The notes under the pieces were generated by a model. That model did not search any database, had not been told where the DNA came from, and saw nothing but the letters and a program-made list of their open reading frames with translations. Positions 18,271 through 27,500 of a DNA stretch of 64,000 nucleotides are shown here, piece after piece (the stretch's first letter is position 1; every line of letters starts with the position of its first letter). The position numbers and the translations under genes are program-made. This DNA comes from Prolixibacteraceae bacterium (GTDB lineage Bacteria > Bacteroidota > Bacteroidia > Bacteroidales > Prolixibacteraceae), in NCBI GenBank assembly GCA_019720755.1, contig CP081303.1:3517501-3581500 (forward strand), written 5' to 3'.

Positions 18271-18507
18271 ATGAGGAAGTTATTTTTTGTATGTGTTTTT
18301 AGTGTCTGTGGTTTGTTTGGCTTTTTAAATGTTGATGCTCAAAGATCGAATAGTGGTGAAGAAGAACCAAATATCTGGTGTCCGAATGGATGTATTTCAA
18401 AGGAAAAATCTCAGTGTTACTGTTATGGGTGGCATGCTGAAACAGAAGATTATGATTGGGGAGGAAAAGGTTCAAAAGGGACTGGCACTAGATCCAATGG
18501 CGAGTAA
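18271..18507 (+). CDS. Small secreted Cys-rich NVEALA-like peptide 3
   Basis: The protein is identical to peptide 2 (78 aa, signal border NVDAQ, Cys pattern C-x3-C-x7-C-x-C) and the DNA differs at only a few silent sites. Such identity fits recent duplication or gene conversion. Lipoprotein copy 4 starts 73 bp downstream, past a hairpin. Confidence 0.72.
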   Translation: MRKLFFVCVFSVCGLFGFLNVDAQRSNSGEEEPNIWCPNGCISKEKSQCYCYGWHAETEDYDWGGKGSKGTGTRSNGE

Positions 18508-18522
18508 GTTAAGTCTAAAATG

Positions 18523-18561
18523 AATTGTCTTGGAGGATTGATCGTATTTTCCAAGATAATT
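18523..18561 (+). other. Intercistronic hairpin after peptide 3
   Basis: The AATTGTCTTGGA / TCCAAGATAATT stem has one wobble pair and a 15-nt loop, and ends 19 bp before the lipoprotein start. No T run follows. Confidence 0.6.
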
Positions 18562-18580
18562 ACTATAAATACCTAATACT

Positions 18581-19594
18581 ATGAAATATTTTATATTATT
18601 TCTCTTGGGAGTGTTTCTTTTATCCTGTCAAAATGAGATATCGACGCATTATTGCTTGACAGATATTTCAGAGAAAGTGGTTCAACCCGAAGCATCTCCT
18701 TTAGAGCTTAATGAATCAGAATTTAGTTTGGCGACAGTTTGTCAAGATCGTTATTTGGTATTCCACAATAGAGATCGAGTGGATCAATGTTTTGCCATAT
18801 ATGATTTGGAGACCTTAAAGCCTCTTGGTTATACAGGAGTTGTAGGCGAAGGTCCTGGTGAAATTATTAATGGATGTGCAGCATTGCCTAGTAGAGAAGG
18901 TTTCTTGGTTGTGGATTATAGCAAATATTTGATCTACTATTTTAATATAAAAGAGGCGATAGCAGATACAAAATATCTTCCTGAAACAGTTGGTTCTATT
19001 AGAGATCACAAGAATTTTCCAGGGCATATCTCCACGTTAGGGGATGAAACTTATTTTGGAAGTAATATATCTGTTACTAGTCCTTCTAGTTATTATGCGA
19101 GTTTTGTTGAAGGGAATCTTTTTACAGGAGAGACGAAGAAGGTATTAGACCCCAATCCTATCGTTGATTTATTTAAACTCTCTTTTAATATCAGCTCTTC
19201 TTCCGATCGTTATGTGGTAGCTTACTCTAAATATCATCTTCTATCTATCTATAATCGAAAGGGAGAAGTTGTTCGAGAGATCTACGGAGAGAAAGCGTTG
19301 AAGAAGAGAAAACGTCGGTTCTATTTTGGGAAACCTTGTTGTGCAGGAAATGATCTTTTTGTCGATCATCATACGGGTTATAGCCATATCAAAGACAAAA
19401 GAGGCAGATGGAAAGATGTAGGTTCTGAAGAGATTTTACATTTTGATTTGGATGGAAACTATATCGAGACCATTCGTTTAGACCATAATGTTTCTACATT
19501 TATCGTTCTTCCTTCCCGCAAGCAACTTCTTGTTAATTTGAAAGATAGTGATCATCCTTATGTTTTGGTGCCATATGAACCCGTCGGTTCTTAA
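18581..19594 (+). CDS. BF3164/TolB-like propeller lipoprotein, array copy 4
   Basis: A 337-aa lipoprotein nearly identical to copies 3 and 6. Differences cluster at NRDRVDQ, CAALPS and ADTKYLPE. NRDRVDQ is the version found in the distant copy 1, which suggests patchwork exchange. The start is fixed by the shared AATACCTAATACT leader directly before the ATG. Unit length to the next copy is 1463 bp. Confidence 0.72.
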   Translation: MKYFILFLLGVFLLSCQNEISTHYCLTDISEKVVQPEASPLELNESEFSLATVCQDRYLVFHNRDRVDQCFAIYDLETLKPLGYTGVVGEGPGEIINGCAALPSREGFLVVDYSKYLIYYFNIKEAIADTKYLPETVGSIRDHKNFPGHISTLGDETYFGSNISVTSPSSYYASFVEGNLFTGETKKVLDPNPIVDLFKLSFNISSSSDRYVVAYSKYHLLSIYNRKGEVVREIYGEKALKKRKRRFYFGKPCCAGNDLFVDHHTGYSHIKDKRGRWKDVGSEEILHFDLDGNYIETIRLDHNVSTFIVLPSRKQLLVNLKDSDHPYVLVPYEPVGS

Positions 19595-19676
19595 GCTTTC
19601 TTTAGTAAGTTAATTACCAAGGTTCTATTTGTCACTTTAGTTAATTCTTGAATGTTAAAAAACATCAATTAATTCT

Positions 19677-19702
19677 GTGTTTAAATATATATATTTAAAC
19701 AC
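19677..19702. repeat. Perfect 26-bp AT palindrome before peptide 4
   Basis: Same site and flanks as 18210-18239 but two TA steps shorter. It is still a perfect palindrome. Confidence 0.8.
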
Positions 19703-19733
19703 TATTAAGTAATAATTAATTAAAATTTTTAAT

Positions 19734-19970
19734 ATGAGGAAGTTATTTTTTGTATGTGTATTTAGTGTATGTGGTTTGTTTGGCTTTTTAAATGTTGATG
19801 CTCAAAGATCGAATAGTGGTGAAGAAGAACCAAATATTTGGTGTCCGAATGGATGTGTTGCAAATGAAGAAACTGAGTGTTACTGTTATGGGTGGCATGC
19901 AAAAACAGAAGATTATGATTGGGGAGGAAAAGGTTCAAAAGGGACTGTCACTAGATCCAATGGCGAGTAA
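19734..19970 (+). CDS. Small secreted Cys-rich NVEALA-like peptide 4 (variant)
   Basis: 78 aa. The signal and Cys spacing are as in peptides 2, 3 and 5, but the loop between the Cys pairs changes from ISKEKSQ to VANEETE, with GWHAK instead of GWHAE and TVTRS instead of TGTRS. Coding changes concentrate in the inter-Cys loop while all four Cys are kept, so the loop may be the variable, recognised part. That is inference from one variant. Confidence 0.72.
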   Translation: MRKLFFVCVFSVCGLFGFLNVDAQRSNSGEEEPNIWCPNGCVANEETECYCYGWHAKTEDYDWGGKGSKGTVTRSNGE

Positions 19971-19985
19971 GTTAAGTCTAAAATG

Positions 19986-20024
19986 AATTGTCTTGGAGGA
20001 TTGATCGTATCTTCCAATATAATT
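19986..20024 (+). other. Intercistronic hairpin after peptide 4 (one pair broken)
   Basis: AATTGTCTTGGA with TCCAATATAATT: one base differs from the other copies and breaks a pair in the middle of the stem. Confidence 0.5.
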
Positions 20025-20043
20025 ACTATAAATACCTAATACT

Positions 20044-21057
20044 ATGAAATATTTTATATTATTTCTCTTGGGAGTGTTTCTTTTATCCTGTCAAAATGAG
20101 ATATCGACGCATTATTGCTTGACAGATATTTCAGAGAAAGTGGTTCAACCCGAAGCATCTCCTTTAGAGCTTAATGAATCAGAATTTAGTTTGGCGACAG
20201 TTTGTCAAGATCGTTATTTGGTATTCCACAATGGAGATCGAATGGATCAATGTTTTGCCATATATGATTTGGAGACCTTAAAGCCACTTGGTTATACAGG
20301 AGTTGTAGGCGAAGGTCCTGGTGAAATTATTAATGGATGTACAGCATTGCCTAGTAGAGAGGGTTTCTTGGTTGTGGATTATAGCAAATATTTGATCTAC
20401 TATTTTAATATAAAAGAGGCGATAGCAGATGATCATTATCTTCCTGAAACAGTTGGTTCTATTAGAGATCAGAAGAATTTTCCTGGGCGTATCTCTATGT
20501 TAGGGGATAGCCTCTATTTTGGTAATAAGATAATTGTTACAAGTCCTTCTAGTTATTATGCAAGTTTTGTTCAAGGGAATCTTTTTACAGGAGAGACAGA
20601 TAAGGTATTGGAGCCTAATCCTATCGTTGATTTATTTAAACTTTCTTGTAATATCAGCTCTTCTTCCAATCGTTTTGTGGTGGCTTACTCTAAATATCAT
20701 CTTCTATCTATCTATAATGGAAAGGGAGAAGTTGTTCGAGAGATCTATGGTGAGAAAGCGTTGAAGAAGAGAAAACGTAGATCATATTTTGGGAAACCTT
20801 ATTGTTCAGGAAATGATCTTTTTGTGAGTCATAATACGGGTTATAGCCATATTAAAGACAAAAGAGGCCGGTGGAAGTCTACAGGGAAAGAGGAGATTTT
20901 ACATTTTGATTTGGATGGAAACTATATCGAGACCATTCGTTTAGACCATAATGTTTCTACATTTATCGTTCTTCCTTCCCGCAAGCAGCTTCTAGTGAAT
21001 TTGAAAAATAGTGATCATCCTTATGTTTTGGTGCCATATGAACCCGTCGGTTCTTAA
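20044..21057 (+). CDS. BF3164/TolB-like propeller lipoprotein, array copy 5 (mosaic)
   Basis: A 337-aa lipoprotein. Residues 1 to about 140 are identical to copy 3. From RDQKNFPGRISMLGDSLYFG to KSTGKEE (about bases 20470-20890) it diverges at many sites, and the last ~55 residues return to near-identity. Some central choices (SMLGDSLYFG, SYFGKP) resemble copies 1 and 2. It is a clear mosaic, best explained by recombination between copies. The overall family features are kept. Confidence 0.72.
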   Translation: MKYFILFLLGVFLLSCQNEISTHYCLTDISEKVVQPEASPLELNESEFSLATVCQDRYLVFHNGDRMDQCFAIYDLETLKPLGYTGVVGEGPGEIINGCTALPSREGFLVVDYSKYLIYYFNIKEAIADDHYLPETVGSIRDQKNFPGRISMLGDSLYFGNKIIVTSPSSYYASFVQGNLFTGETDKVLEPNPIVDLFKLSCNISSSSNRFVVAYSKYHLLSIYNGKGEVVREIYGEKALKKRKRRSYFGKPYCSGNDLFVSHNTGYSHIKDKRGRWKSTGKEEILHFDLDGNYIETIRLDHNVSTFIVLPSRKQLLVNLKNSDHPYVLVPYEPVGS

Positions 21058-21139
21058 GCTTTCTTTAGTAAGTTAATTACCAAGGTTCTATTTGTCACTT
21101 TAGTTAATTCTTGAATGTTAAAAGATGTCAATTAATTCT

Positions 21140-21164
21140 GTGTTTTACATATATATATAAACAC
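21140..21164. repeat. Degenerate AT palindrome before peptide 5
   Basis: GTGTTTTACATATATATA...AAACAC at the place of the perfect palindromes of units 3 and 4; here the arms no longer match fully. Confidence 0.6.
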
Positions 21165-21195
21165 TATTAAGTAATAATTAATTAAAATTTTTAAT

Positions 21196-21432
21196 ATGAG
21201 GAGGTTATTTTTTGTATGTGTTTTTAGTGTATGTGTTTTGTTTGGCTTTTTAAATGTTGATGCCCAAAGATCGAATAGTGGTGAAGAAGAACCAAATATC
21301 TGGTGTCCGAATGGATGTATTTCAAAGGAAAAATCTCAGTGTTACTGTTATGAGTGGCATGCTGAAACAGAAGATTATGATTGGGGAGGAAAAGGTTCAA
21401 AAGGGACTGGCACTAGATCCAATGGCGAGTAA
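21196..21432 (+). CDS. Small secreted Cys-rich NVEALA-like peptide 5
   Basis: 78 aa, the same as peptides 2 and 3 apart from R3 (MRRLFF), a Val for Gly in the signal peptide and E for G before WHAE. The four Cys and the NVDAQ border are kept. It precedes the last lipoprotein copy, which leads directly into the redox and RND genes. Confidence 0.72.
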   Translation: MRRLFFVCVFSVCVLFGFLNVDAQRSNSGEEEPNIWCPNGCISKEKSQCYCYEWHAETEDYDWGGKGSKGTGTRSNGE

Positions 21433-21447
21433 GTTAAGTCTAAAATG

Positions 21448-21486
21448 AATTGTCTTGGAGGATTGATCGTATTTTCCAAGATAATT
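21448..21486 (+). other. Intercistronic hairpin after peptide 5
   Basis: AATTGTCTTGGA / TCCAAGATAATT stem, as after peptides 2 and 3. Confidence 0.6.
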
Positions 21487-21505
21487 ACTATAAATACCTA
21501 ATACT

Positions 21506-22513
21506 ATGAAATATTTTATATTATTTCTCTTGGGAGTGTTTCTTTTATCCTGTCAAAATGAGATATCGACGCATTATTGCTTGACAGATATTTCAGAGAA
21601 AGTGGTTCAACCCGAAGCATCTCCTTTAGAGCTTAATGAATCAGAATTTAGTTTGGCGACAGTTTGTCAAGATCGTTATTTGGTATTCCACAATGGAGAT
21701 CGAATGGATCAATGTTTTGCCATATATGATTTGGAGACCTTAAAGCCACTTGGTTATACAGGAGTTGTAGGCGAAGGTCCTGGTGAAATTATTAATGGAT
21801 GTACAGCATTGCCTAGTAGAGAGGGTTTCTTGGTTGTGGATTATAGCAAATATTTGATCTACTATTTTAATATAAAAGAGGCGATAGCAGATGATCATTA
21901 TCTTCCTGAAACAGTTGGTTCTATTAGAGATCACAAGAATTTTCCAGGGCATATCTCCACGTTAGGGGATGAAACTTATTTTGGAAGTAATATATCTGTT
22001 ACTAGTCCTTCTAGTTATTATGCGAGTTTTGTTGAAGGGAATCTTTTTACAGGAGAGACGAAGAAGGTATTAGACCCCAATCCTATCGTTGATTTATTTA
22101 AACTCTCTTTTAATATCAGCTCTTCTTCCGATCGTTATGTGGTAGCTTACTCTAAATATCATCTTCTATCTATCTATAATCGAAAGGGAGAAGTTGTTCG
22201 AGAGATCTACGGAGAGAAAGCGTTGAAGAAGAGAAAACGTCGGTTCTATTTTGGGAAACCTTGTTGTGCAGGAAATGATCTTTTTGTCGATCATCATACG
22301 GGTTATAGCCATATCAAAGACAAAAGAGGCAGATGGAAAGATGTAGGTTCTGAAGAGATTTTACATTTTGATTTGGATGGAAACTATATCGAGACCATTC
22401 GTTTAGACCATAATGTTTCTACATTTATCGTTCTTCCTTCCCGCAAGCAGCTTCTTGTGAATTTGAAAGATAGTGATCATCCTTATGTTTTGGTGCCATA
22501 TGAACCGGTTTAA
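21506..22513 (+). CDS. BF3164/TolB-like propeller lipoprotein, array copy 6
   Basis: A 335-aa lipoprotein whose sequence equals copy 3 except at the very end, where it stops at YEPV while copies 3-5 end YEPVGS. The change is at the junction: copies 3-5 have GAACCCGTCGGTTC, but here GAACCGGTTTAA overlaps the next gene's start by 14 bp. This is the natural operon junction, so the last unit keeps the ancestral 3' context and the upstream ones are the duplicates. Overlap implies translational coupling to the thioredoxin-like gene. Confidence 0.74.
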   Translation: MKYFILFLLGVFLLSCQNEISTHYCLTDISEKVVQPEASPLELNESEFSLATVCQDRYLVFHNGDRMDQCFAIYDLETLKPLGYTGVVGEGPGEIINGCTALPSREGFLVVDYSKYLIYYFNIKEAIADDHYLPETVGSIRDHKNFPGHISTLGDETYFGSNISVTSPSSYYASFVEGNLFTGETKKVLDPNPIVDLFKLSFNISSSSDRYVVAYSKYHLLSIYNRKGEVVREIYGEKALKKRKRRFYFGKPCCAGNDLFVDHHTGYSHIKDKRGRWKDVGSEEILHFDLDGNYIETIRLDHNVSTFIVLPSRKQLLVNLKDSDHPYVLVPYEPV

Positions 22514-23051
22514 AAGTATTTGCCTAATAATCATATTAACCACTCTTTTTATTGGGTGTAAAGAGAGTTATCAAAGTCCTTTTATCGGGAAGAAGATTCA
22601 TTTCGATCCACAATTGAAATATATTTCTGACTCTGCTCGTATTCGGGATATTCCGAATCGGTTCATGGGGGGTACGTATCGTTTTTTTACCATTCATGAT
22701 GCGATATGTCCCAAATGTATATATGGGAAATTGAATATGGTAGATAGAGCGCTTTATTCGGGTATCCATCATATGGATAAGATAGAGGTGGTTCATGTGT
22801 TGAATATCTCTAGATCGGATTCTATCTATTTTGTGAACAGAATGTACGAAAAGGTGGATGTGAAAGGAGTATTGTTGTGGGATAGAAACTTTATTTTTGA
22901 AGAGACAAACGAACTCTTCACTCCTAACGAGACAGAGCGTGTGCTCTTTGTGGATCCTAATAATCAAGTGTTGCAGACTGGCGATCCATTAATGGATCGT
23001 GATGCCATCGATCGGTATAATGCCATCATTGATACAATAAGAGGGTTATGA
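22500..23051 (+). CDS. Thioredoxin-like lipoprotein with CPKC motif
   Basis: A 183-aa protein. The start is the ATG at 22500 (MNRFKSICLIIILTTLFIGC), giving a lipobox Cys at residue 20; the longer frame from 22473 would destroy the signal. A CxxC pair (C70-P-K-C73) in RFFTIHDAICPKC, then EVVHVLNISR and a VLFVDPNNQVLQTGDP strand, resemble AhpC/TlpA-type redoxins. It would sit in the periplasm or at the outer membrane. Encoded with Cys-rich secreted peptides, it could make, reshuffle or reduce their disulfides (inference). It overlaps copy 6 upstream and DUF1573 downstream. Confidence 0.68.
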   Translation: MNRFKSICLIIILTTLFIGCKESYQSPFIGKKIHFDPQLKYISDSARIRDIPNRFMGGTYRFFTIHDAICPKCIYGKLNMVDRALYSGIHHMDKIEVVHVLNISRSDSIYFVNRMYEKVDVKGVLLWDRNFIFEETNELFTPNETERVLFVDPNNQVLQTGDPLMDRDAIDRYNAIIDTIRGL

Positions 23052-23428
23052 GATGGATAATTGGCATAGTTTTTTTATATTTATTAACAAATTGTAGTGT
23101 CTCTCCAAAATTAGAACTTGGAGGTGTAGGAGTGGGCGATTTTGGTTCCAATCAGACCATATGGATTGAGAGCTCGCATTTGCCTACCCAATTTGAGGTG
23201 CATTATTGGATAAGAAACCGTTCGAAGTCACCTATTTCGATATATCGAATCTCCTCCTCCTGTGGCTGTGTATCTCCAATGTGGGATATGCATCCTGTGA
23301 TGCCTGGAGATAGTACCTTTGTAAAGGTTGTCATCGAGCAAGAGAAGAAACAACAGATGCTGAAGAGGTGCTTGATAAAGCATAGTGGCACAGTAATCCA
23401 TGACACTCTTTTATTTAAATCAAGATAG
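23048..23428 (+). CDS. DUF1573 lipoprotein
   Basis: 126 aa, with lipobox LLTNC (Cys16) and an Ig-like sandwich carrying the DUF1573 mark ISSSCGCVSP, followed by PGDSTFVKVVIEQE. The ATG overlaps the stop of the redoxin gene (ATGA), which is tight coupling. DUF1573 proteins are common in Bacteroidota beside redoxins and surface systems and have no firm biochemical role. Here it is between the redox protein and the pump. Confidence 0.7.
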   Translation: MRWIIGIVFLYLLTNCSVSPKLELGGVGVGDFGSNQTIWIESSHLPTQFEVHYWIRNRSKSPISIYRISSSCGCVSPMWDMHPVMPGDSTFVKVVIEQEKKQQMLKRCLIKHSGTVIHDTLLFKSR

Positions 23429-23453
23429 TGTAATAACCGAACCTAGAGGTGTT

Positions 23454-24530
23454 ATGAGAAAAATAATATTTGTGATAACTGTTTTTATCGGAGCTTTCGC
23501 TTTTTTAGGCTGCTCCAATGATGATAAGGTGAAAGAGTCTTCAAAAGATAGTTCTGTTGCGCGAGATGTGGCAGTTCCTGTGAATGTTGCAGTGATTAAA
23601 AAACAGTCTTTTGACCACACTTTTAGATTCCAAGGCGTGGTGAAGGCTTCGAAGAATATTGTGGTCTCTTGCTCCTCTACTGGAGTGGTTCACTTTAAGA
23701 GAGAGATAGGGCAATCTGTAAAGAAAGGAGAGGTGATCGTATCGATGTCGAGTTTAGAGTTAAGGGATCGATTGGATCAGGCAAAGATTCAGTTAGACAA
23801 ATCCAATCTAAGTTATATGAACTCCCTGTTAGGAAGGGTTCATCAACTAAAAGATTCCGTTAAATTAGACAAGGGCTTAAGAGGCTATTTAGAGTTACAG
23901 TCAGGCCTTACGGAGTCAAAAAGAGAATATGCTTCGCTGTTGAGACAGTTTAAAAGTCTACAGATATGTGCTTCTTTTGATGGACAGATAACAGAAGTTC
24001 TTGTGTCGGATATGCAAAAATGTCGCACTGGAACAGAGCTATTTCGTTATGTTCCTCAAAAAGATTATCAGGTTTCCTTCAAAATATTGGAGAGCGATCT
24101 TCAAAGTATTCACCTGAATGATACCATTGAAGTGGATTTGATCGCCTCAAACCAAAAGGTGTATGGAAAAGTAAAACAGATCTCTCCACAAGTAGATGGT
24201 TATGGTTTTATCCATGTCGTTGGTACACTTACTCCTAAATCGTCGACCGTTTTGATGGATGGCATGCATGCGACCATCTCCGTAAAACATACGATGAAAG
24301 ATCAAGTTGTGGTTCCAAAAGAGGTGGTTCTTCGTCGTTCTGGAAAACGGATTGTATTTGTAAAGCATGGAAAAGAGGCTGCTTGGAAGTATGTCCATAT
24401 TAAGGGTGAGAATGACCATGCGATCTGTATTGAGAAAGGTTTGAAGGCTGGAGATTCATTGATTGTTTCCAATTATGTGAATTTGGCCCATCACTCCGAT
24501 ATCGTTTTAGATCATATTATTGAACTATAA
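23454..24530 (+). CDS. RND efflux membrane-fusion lipoprotein (HlyD/AcrA family)
   Basis: 358 aa. The start chosen is the ATG at 23454, which gives MRKIIFVITVFIGAFAFLGC with lipobox Cys20; the frame upstream (from 23400) lies in the preceding gene. A lipoyl-like half motif VVKASKNIVVSCSSTGVVHF precedes a helical hairpin (about 105-170), then the second lipoyl half (ICASFDGQITEVLV), a beta-barrel and a membrane-proximal VVPKEVVLRRSGKRIVFV segment. This is the periplasmic adaptor of a tripartite pump. It is 25 bp after DUF1573 and 18 bp before the first permease. Confidence 0.9.
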   Translation: MRKIIFVITVFIGAFAFLGCSNDDKVKESSKDSSVARDVAVPVNVAVIKKQSFDHTFRFQGVVKASKNIVVSCSSTGVVHFKREIGQSVKKGEVIVSMSSLELRDRLDQAKIQLDKSNLSYMNSLLGRVHQLKDSVKLDKGLRGYLELQSGLTESKREYASLLRQFKSLQICASFDGQITEVLVSDMQKCRTGTELFRYVPQKDYQVSFKILESDLQSIHLNDTIEVDLIASNQKVYGKVKQISPQVDGYGFIHVVGTLTPKSSTVLMDGMHATISVKHTMKDQVVVPKEVVLRRSGKRIVFVKHGKEAAWKYVHIKGENDHAICIEKGLKAGDSLIVSNYVNLAHHSDIVLDHIIEL

Positions 24531-24548
24531 TCAAAGACCTTTCTAACT

Positions 24549-27500
24549 ATGCATAAAGAAATTGTTCGACGCCCTATTGCTGTTGGGATGGTATTTCTAT
24601 CTCTTGCCATTCTGGGAGTGGTATCTTTGTTGAAGTTGCCTATTGCGATGTTGCCTAAAGTGAGTATTCCTCAGATCACTGTCAGAACACAAATGGCTGA
24701 TGCTAGTGCTACAGTCCTTGAGCAGCAAGTGGTACAAAACTTGAGAAATAGTTTGATGCAGTTACCACATCTTAAAGATATTCATAGTGATAGTCGTGAT
24801 GGGTCTGGAACGATCTCTTTGCGTTTCTACTATGGAACGGATATTGATAGAGCTTTTGTCGCAACCCACGAGAAGATTGATAGAACGTTGTCTATGTTAC
24901 CTAAAGAGTTGGAACGTCCACAAGTGATGAAAGCGAGTGTCACGGATCTGCCTGTTTGTTATATTCAAGTAACGCCCCGTGATTCTGTTACCTCTACAAA
25001 TTTTTTAGCACTGTCTAAATTCGTTCATTCTGTTGTGTTGCGTCGTTTAGAGCAGATTCCTGAGGTGGCAATGGTGGACCAGTCAGGTGTTATGCGTTCA
25101 CAGATTGTATTGATCCCCAATAGTCCGATGTTGCAAATGCATCATATAACCATGGATGACCTTGAACGTTATCTGCGCAACTCACAAGTACATTGTAATG
25201 ACTTGAGGGTGGTGGATGGAGCATATGAGTTCTTTTTTAGTTATAATGGCAGTATCCAAACTAGAGCGGATTTAGAAAAGCTGTATTATAAACATGAAGG
25301 GGTTACGATTCCTTTAAAAGAACTTGTCTCTATTGAAGAGCGAATGGTTCCTCACCAAGGATTGGTATTAGATGGAGGGAAAAGAGCAATCTCTTTGGCT
25401 GTCATTCAGAAGTCTGAAGCGAGATTTCAGGATTTAAAGGCATCGTTAAATGAGGTGATGAATGATTTGACCGCTGCTTACCCTTCTTTGCACTTCGAAG
25501 TAAATCGCGACCAAACGACCCTCCTCTCCTATGCGATAGAGAATTTGAAACAGAGTTTATGGATAGGAGCACTCTTGGCAGTGATTGTAATGTTTTTCTT
25601 TATGAAGGATTTTCGGGTCTCTCTCTTGATGACTATCACGATTCCAATCAGTTTGGTTATCTGTTTTATGGGGTTCTATTGGCTTCATATTACCATGAAC
25701 TTAATCTCTATTTCAGGGCTCATCTTGGGGGTTGGGATGATGATAGACAATGCCATCATTGTAATGGATAATATTACACAACATCGAGAGCGTGGTGCTT
25801 CTTTAGAAGATGCATGTGTGGTGGGAGCATCCGAGGTGTTCAAACCGATGCTTAGTTCGGCATTGACGACATGTGCGGTTTTTGTTCCATTGATTTTTTT
25901 AAGTGGGATATCAGGGGCGCTATTTTATGATCAAGCGATGGCTATCACTTTGGGTTTAGGGATTTCTCTATTGGTGTCTGTTACATTTCTTCCTGTGGTC
26001 TATCGTCTGATTTTTCAACACGATACGAAAGTAGACTTTAAAGAGACCCATTGGGTTGAGAAATTAATAGATATTTATGAGCGATGTATGATCTTCTGTA
26101 TGCGAAGACGCGGTTTGATTTTGAGTCTTTCGTTGGTTGTAATGGTTGCCGGGGGGTGGATTGGTGTAATGCTACCAAAGCAGATGATTCCCACCGTAGC
26201 ACAAAATGAATTTGGGGTAAAGATCTCTTGGAACCGTCCCGTTACCCTCGTCGAGAATCGTAACCGTGTGACCCAAATATTAGATGGTGTAAAAGATAAA
26301 ACGACCATGTCTGTGGCTTATGTTGGGACTCAAGACTTTGTGATGTTTCAAGGAGATGCCACTGGAGTTGGAGATGCCATGCTCTATCTATCGACTGCTC
26401 AATCGGATAGTTTGGATGTGGTTGCCCAGATGATTGTGGATGGGATTTATGATGTGTATCCTGAAGCGTCAGTTTCTGTAGTTCCTTCAGAGAACTTTCT
26501 AACCCTCTTCCTCGGTGGAGAACAGGCCCCCGTGCAAGCCCGATTTTTATTGGATGATATGGAGAATATTTCTCCTTTGCATGAGGTGTGGGATGGTTTA
26601 GAGAATCTTTCAGCTTTAGACACAGTTCCAGAGATCTCACTAAAGGAGGTGTGTCAGATTGAGTTAGATCCTATAAAGATGCAGGCTTGGAGTATTGATC
26701 CACAACAAGTCGAGAAGATGTTAAAGAGAACGCTTGGTCAGGAGACTATTTTAACTGTCTCAGAAGGAGTTTCTCGTGTTCCAGTGGTGTTGACCATGCC
26801 GAGGCAAAAAGATTTTGATTTTATGAATAAAGGATGTGTCTTGAATGGTCAAGGAGATCCTATTCCACTATCACATATTGCAAAGGGGCTTGCCATAGAG
26901 CGTCTTAAAAATATAGAGGGAGGTACTGTGGGTAGCTATTACCCTTTGGATATAAACCATGTAGAACAGTTGAAGGATGCCAATTTATTGATGTCCGCTA
27001 TAAACAAGGTTGTAGATCGGGTGAAGAATGTTTCTGTAGTCTATGGAGGAAGTATATGGGAGAGAGACTCTATGATAAATGAATTGATTGGGGTATTTGT
27101 GGTATCCTTACTTCTCCTTTATTTGATAATGACCATCCAGTTTGAATCATTCGTATTGCCATTTATCGTTTTGGTGGAGGTCCCTATTGATCTTTTTGGA
27201 GTGATGGGAATGCTTTGGATTTTTGGTCAGTCTATCAACTTGATGTCTTTAATCGGAGTCGTCGTGATGAGTGGTATTATCATCAATGACTCTATCCTTA
27301 AAATTGATACGATACAAGCATTGATGATACAAGAGCATATGTCGCTATATAGAGCTTTGCTTGTGGGTGGAAGACGTCGTTTCAAGTCTATTGTGATGAC
27401 CAGTCTTACCACCATTTTTGCAATGATTCCATTTCTCTTTGGTAGTGGTATCGGAAATGACCTTCAAGTTCCACTTGCAATATCTGTAATTGGGGGAATG

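Noticed and set aside
15425-21448. 64-aa alternate-frame ORFs overlapping each peptide gene, repeated in every unit
   Set aside because: Their similarity across units only mirrors the DNA identity of the true peptide frame, and they lack a signal peptide.
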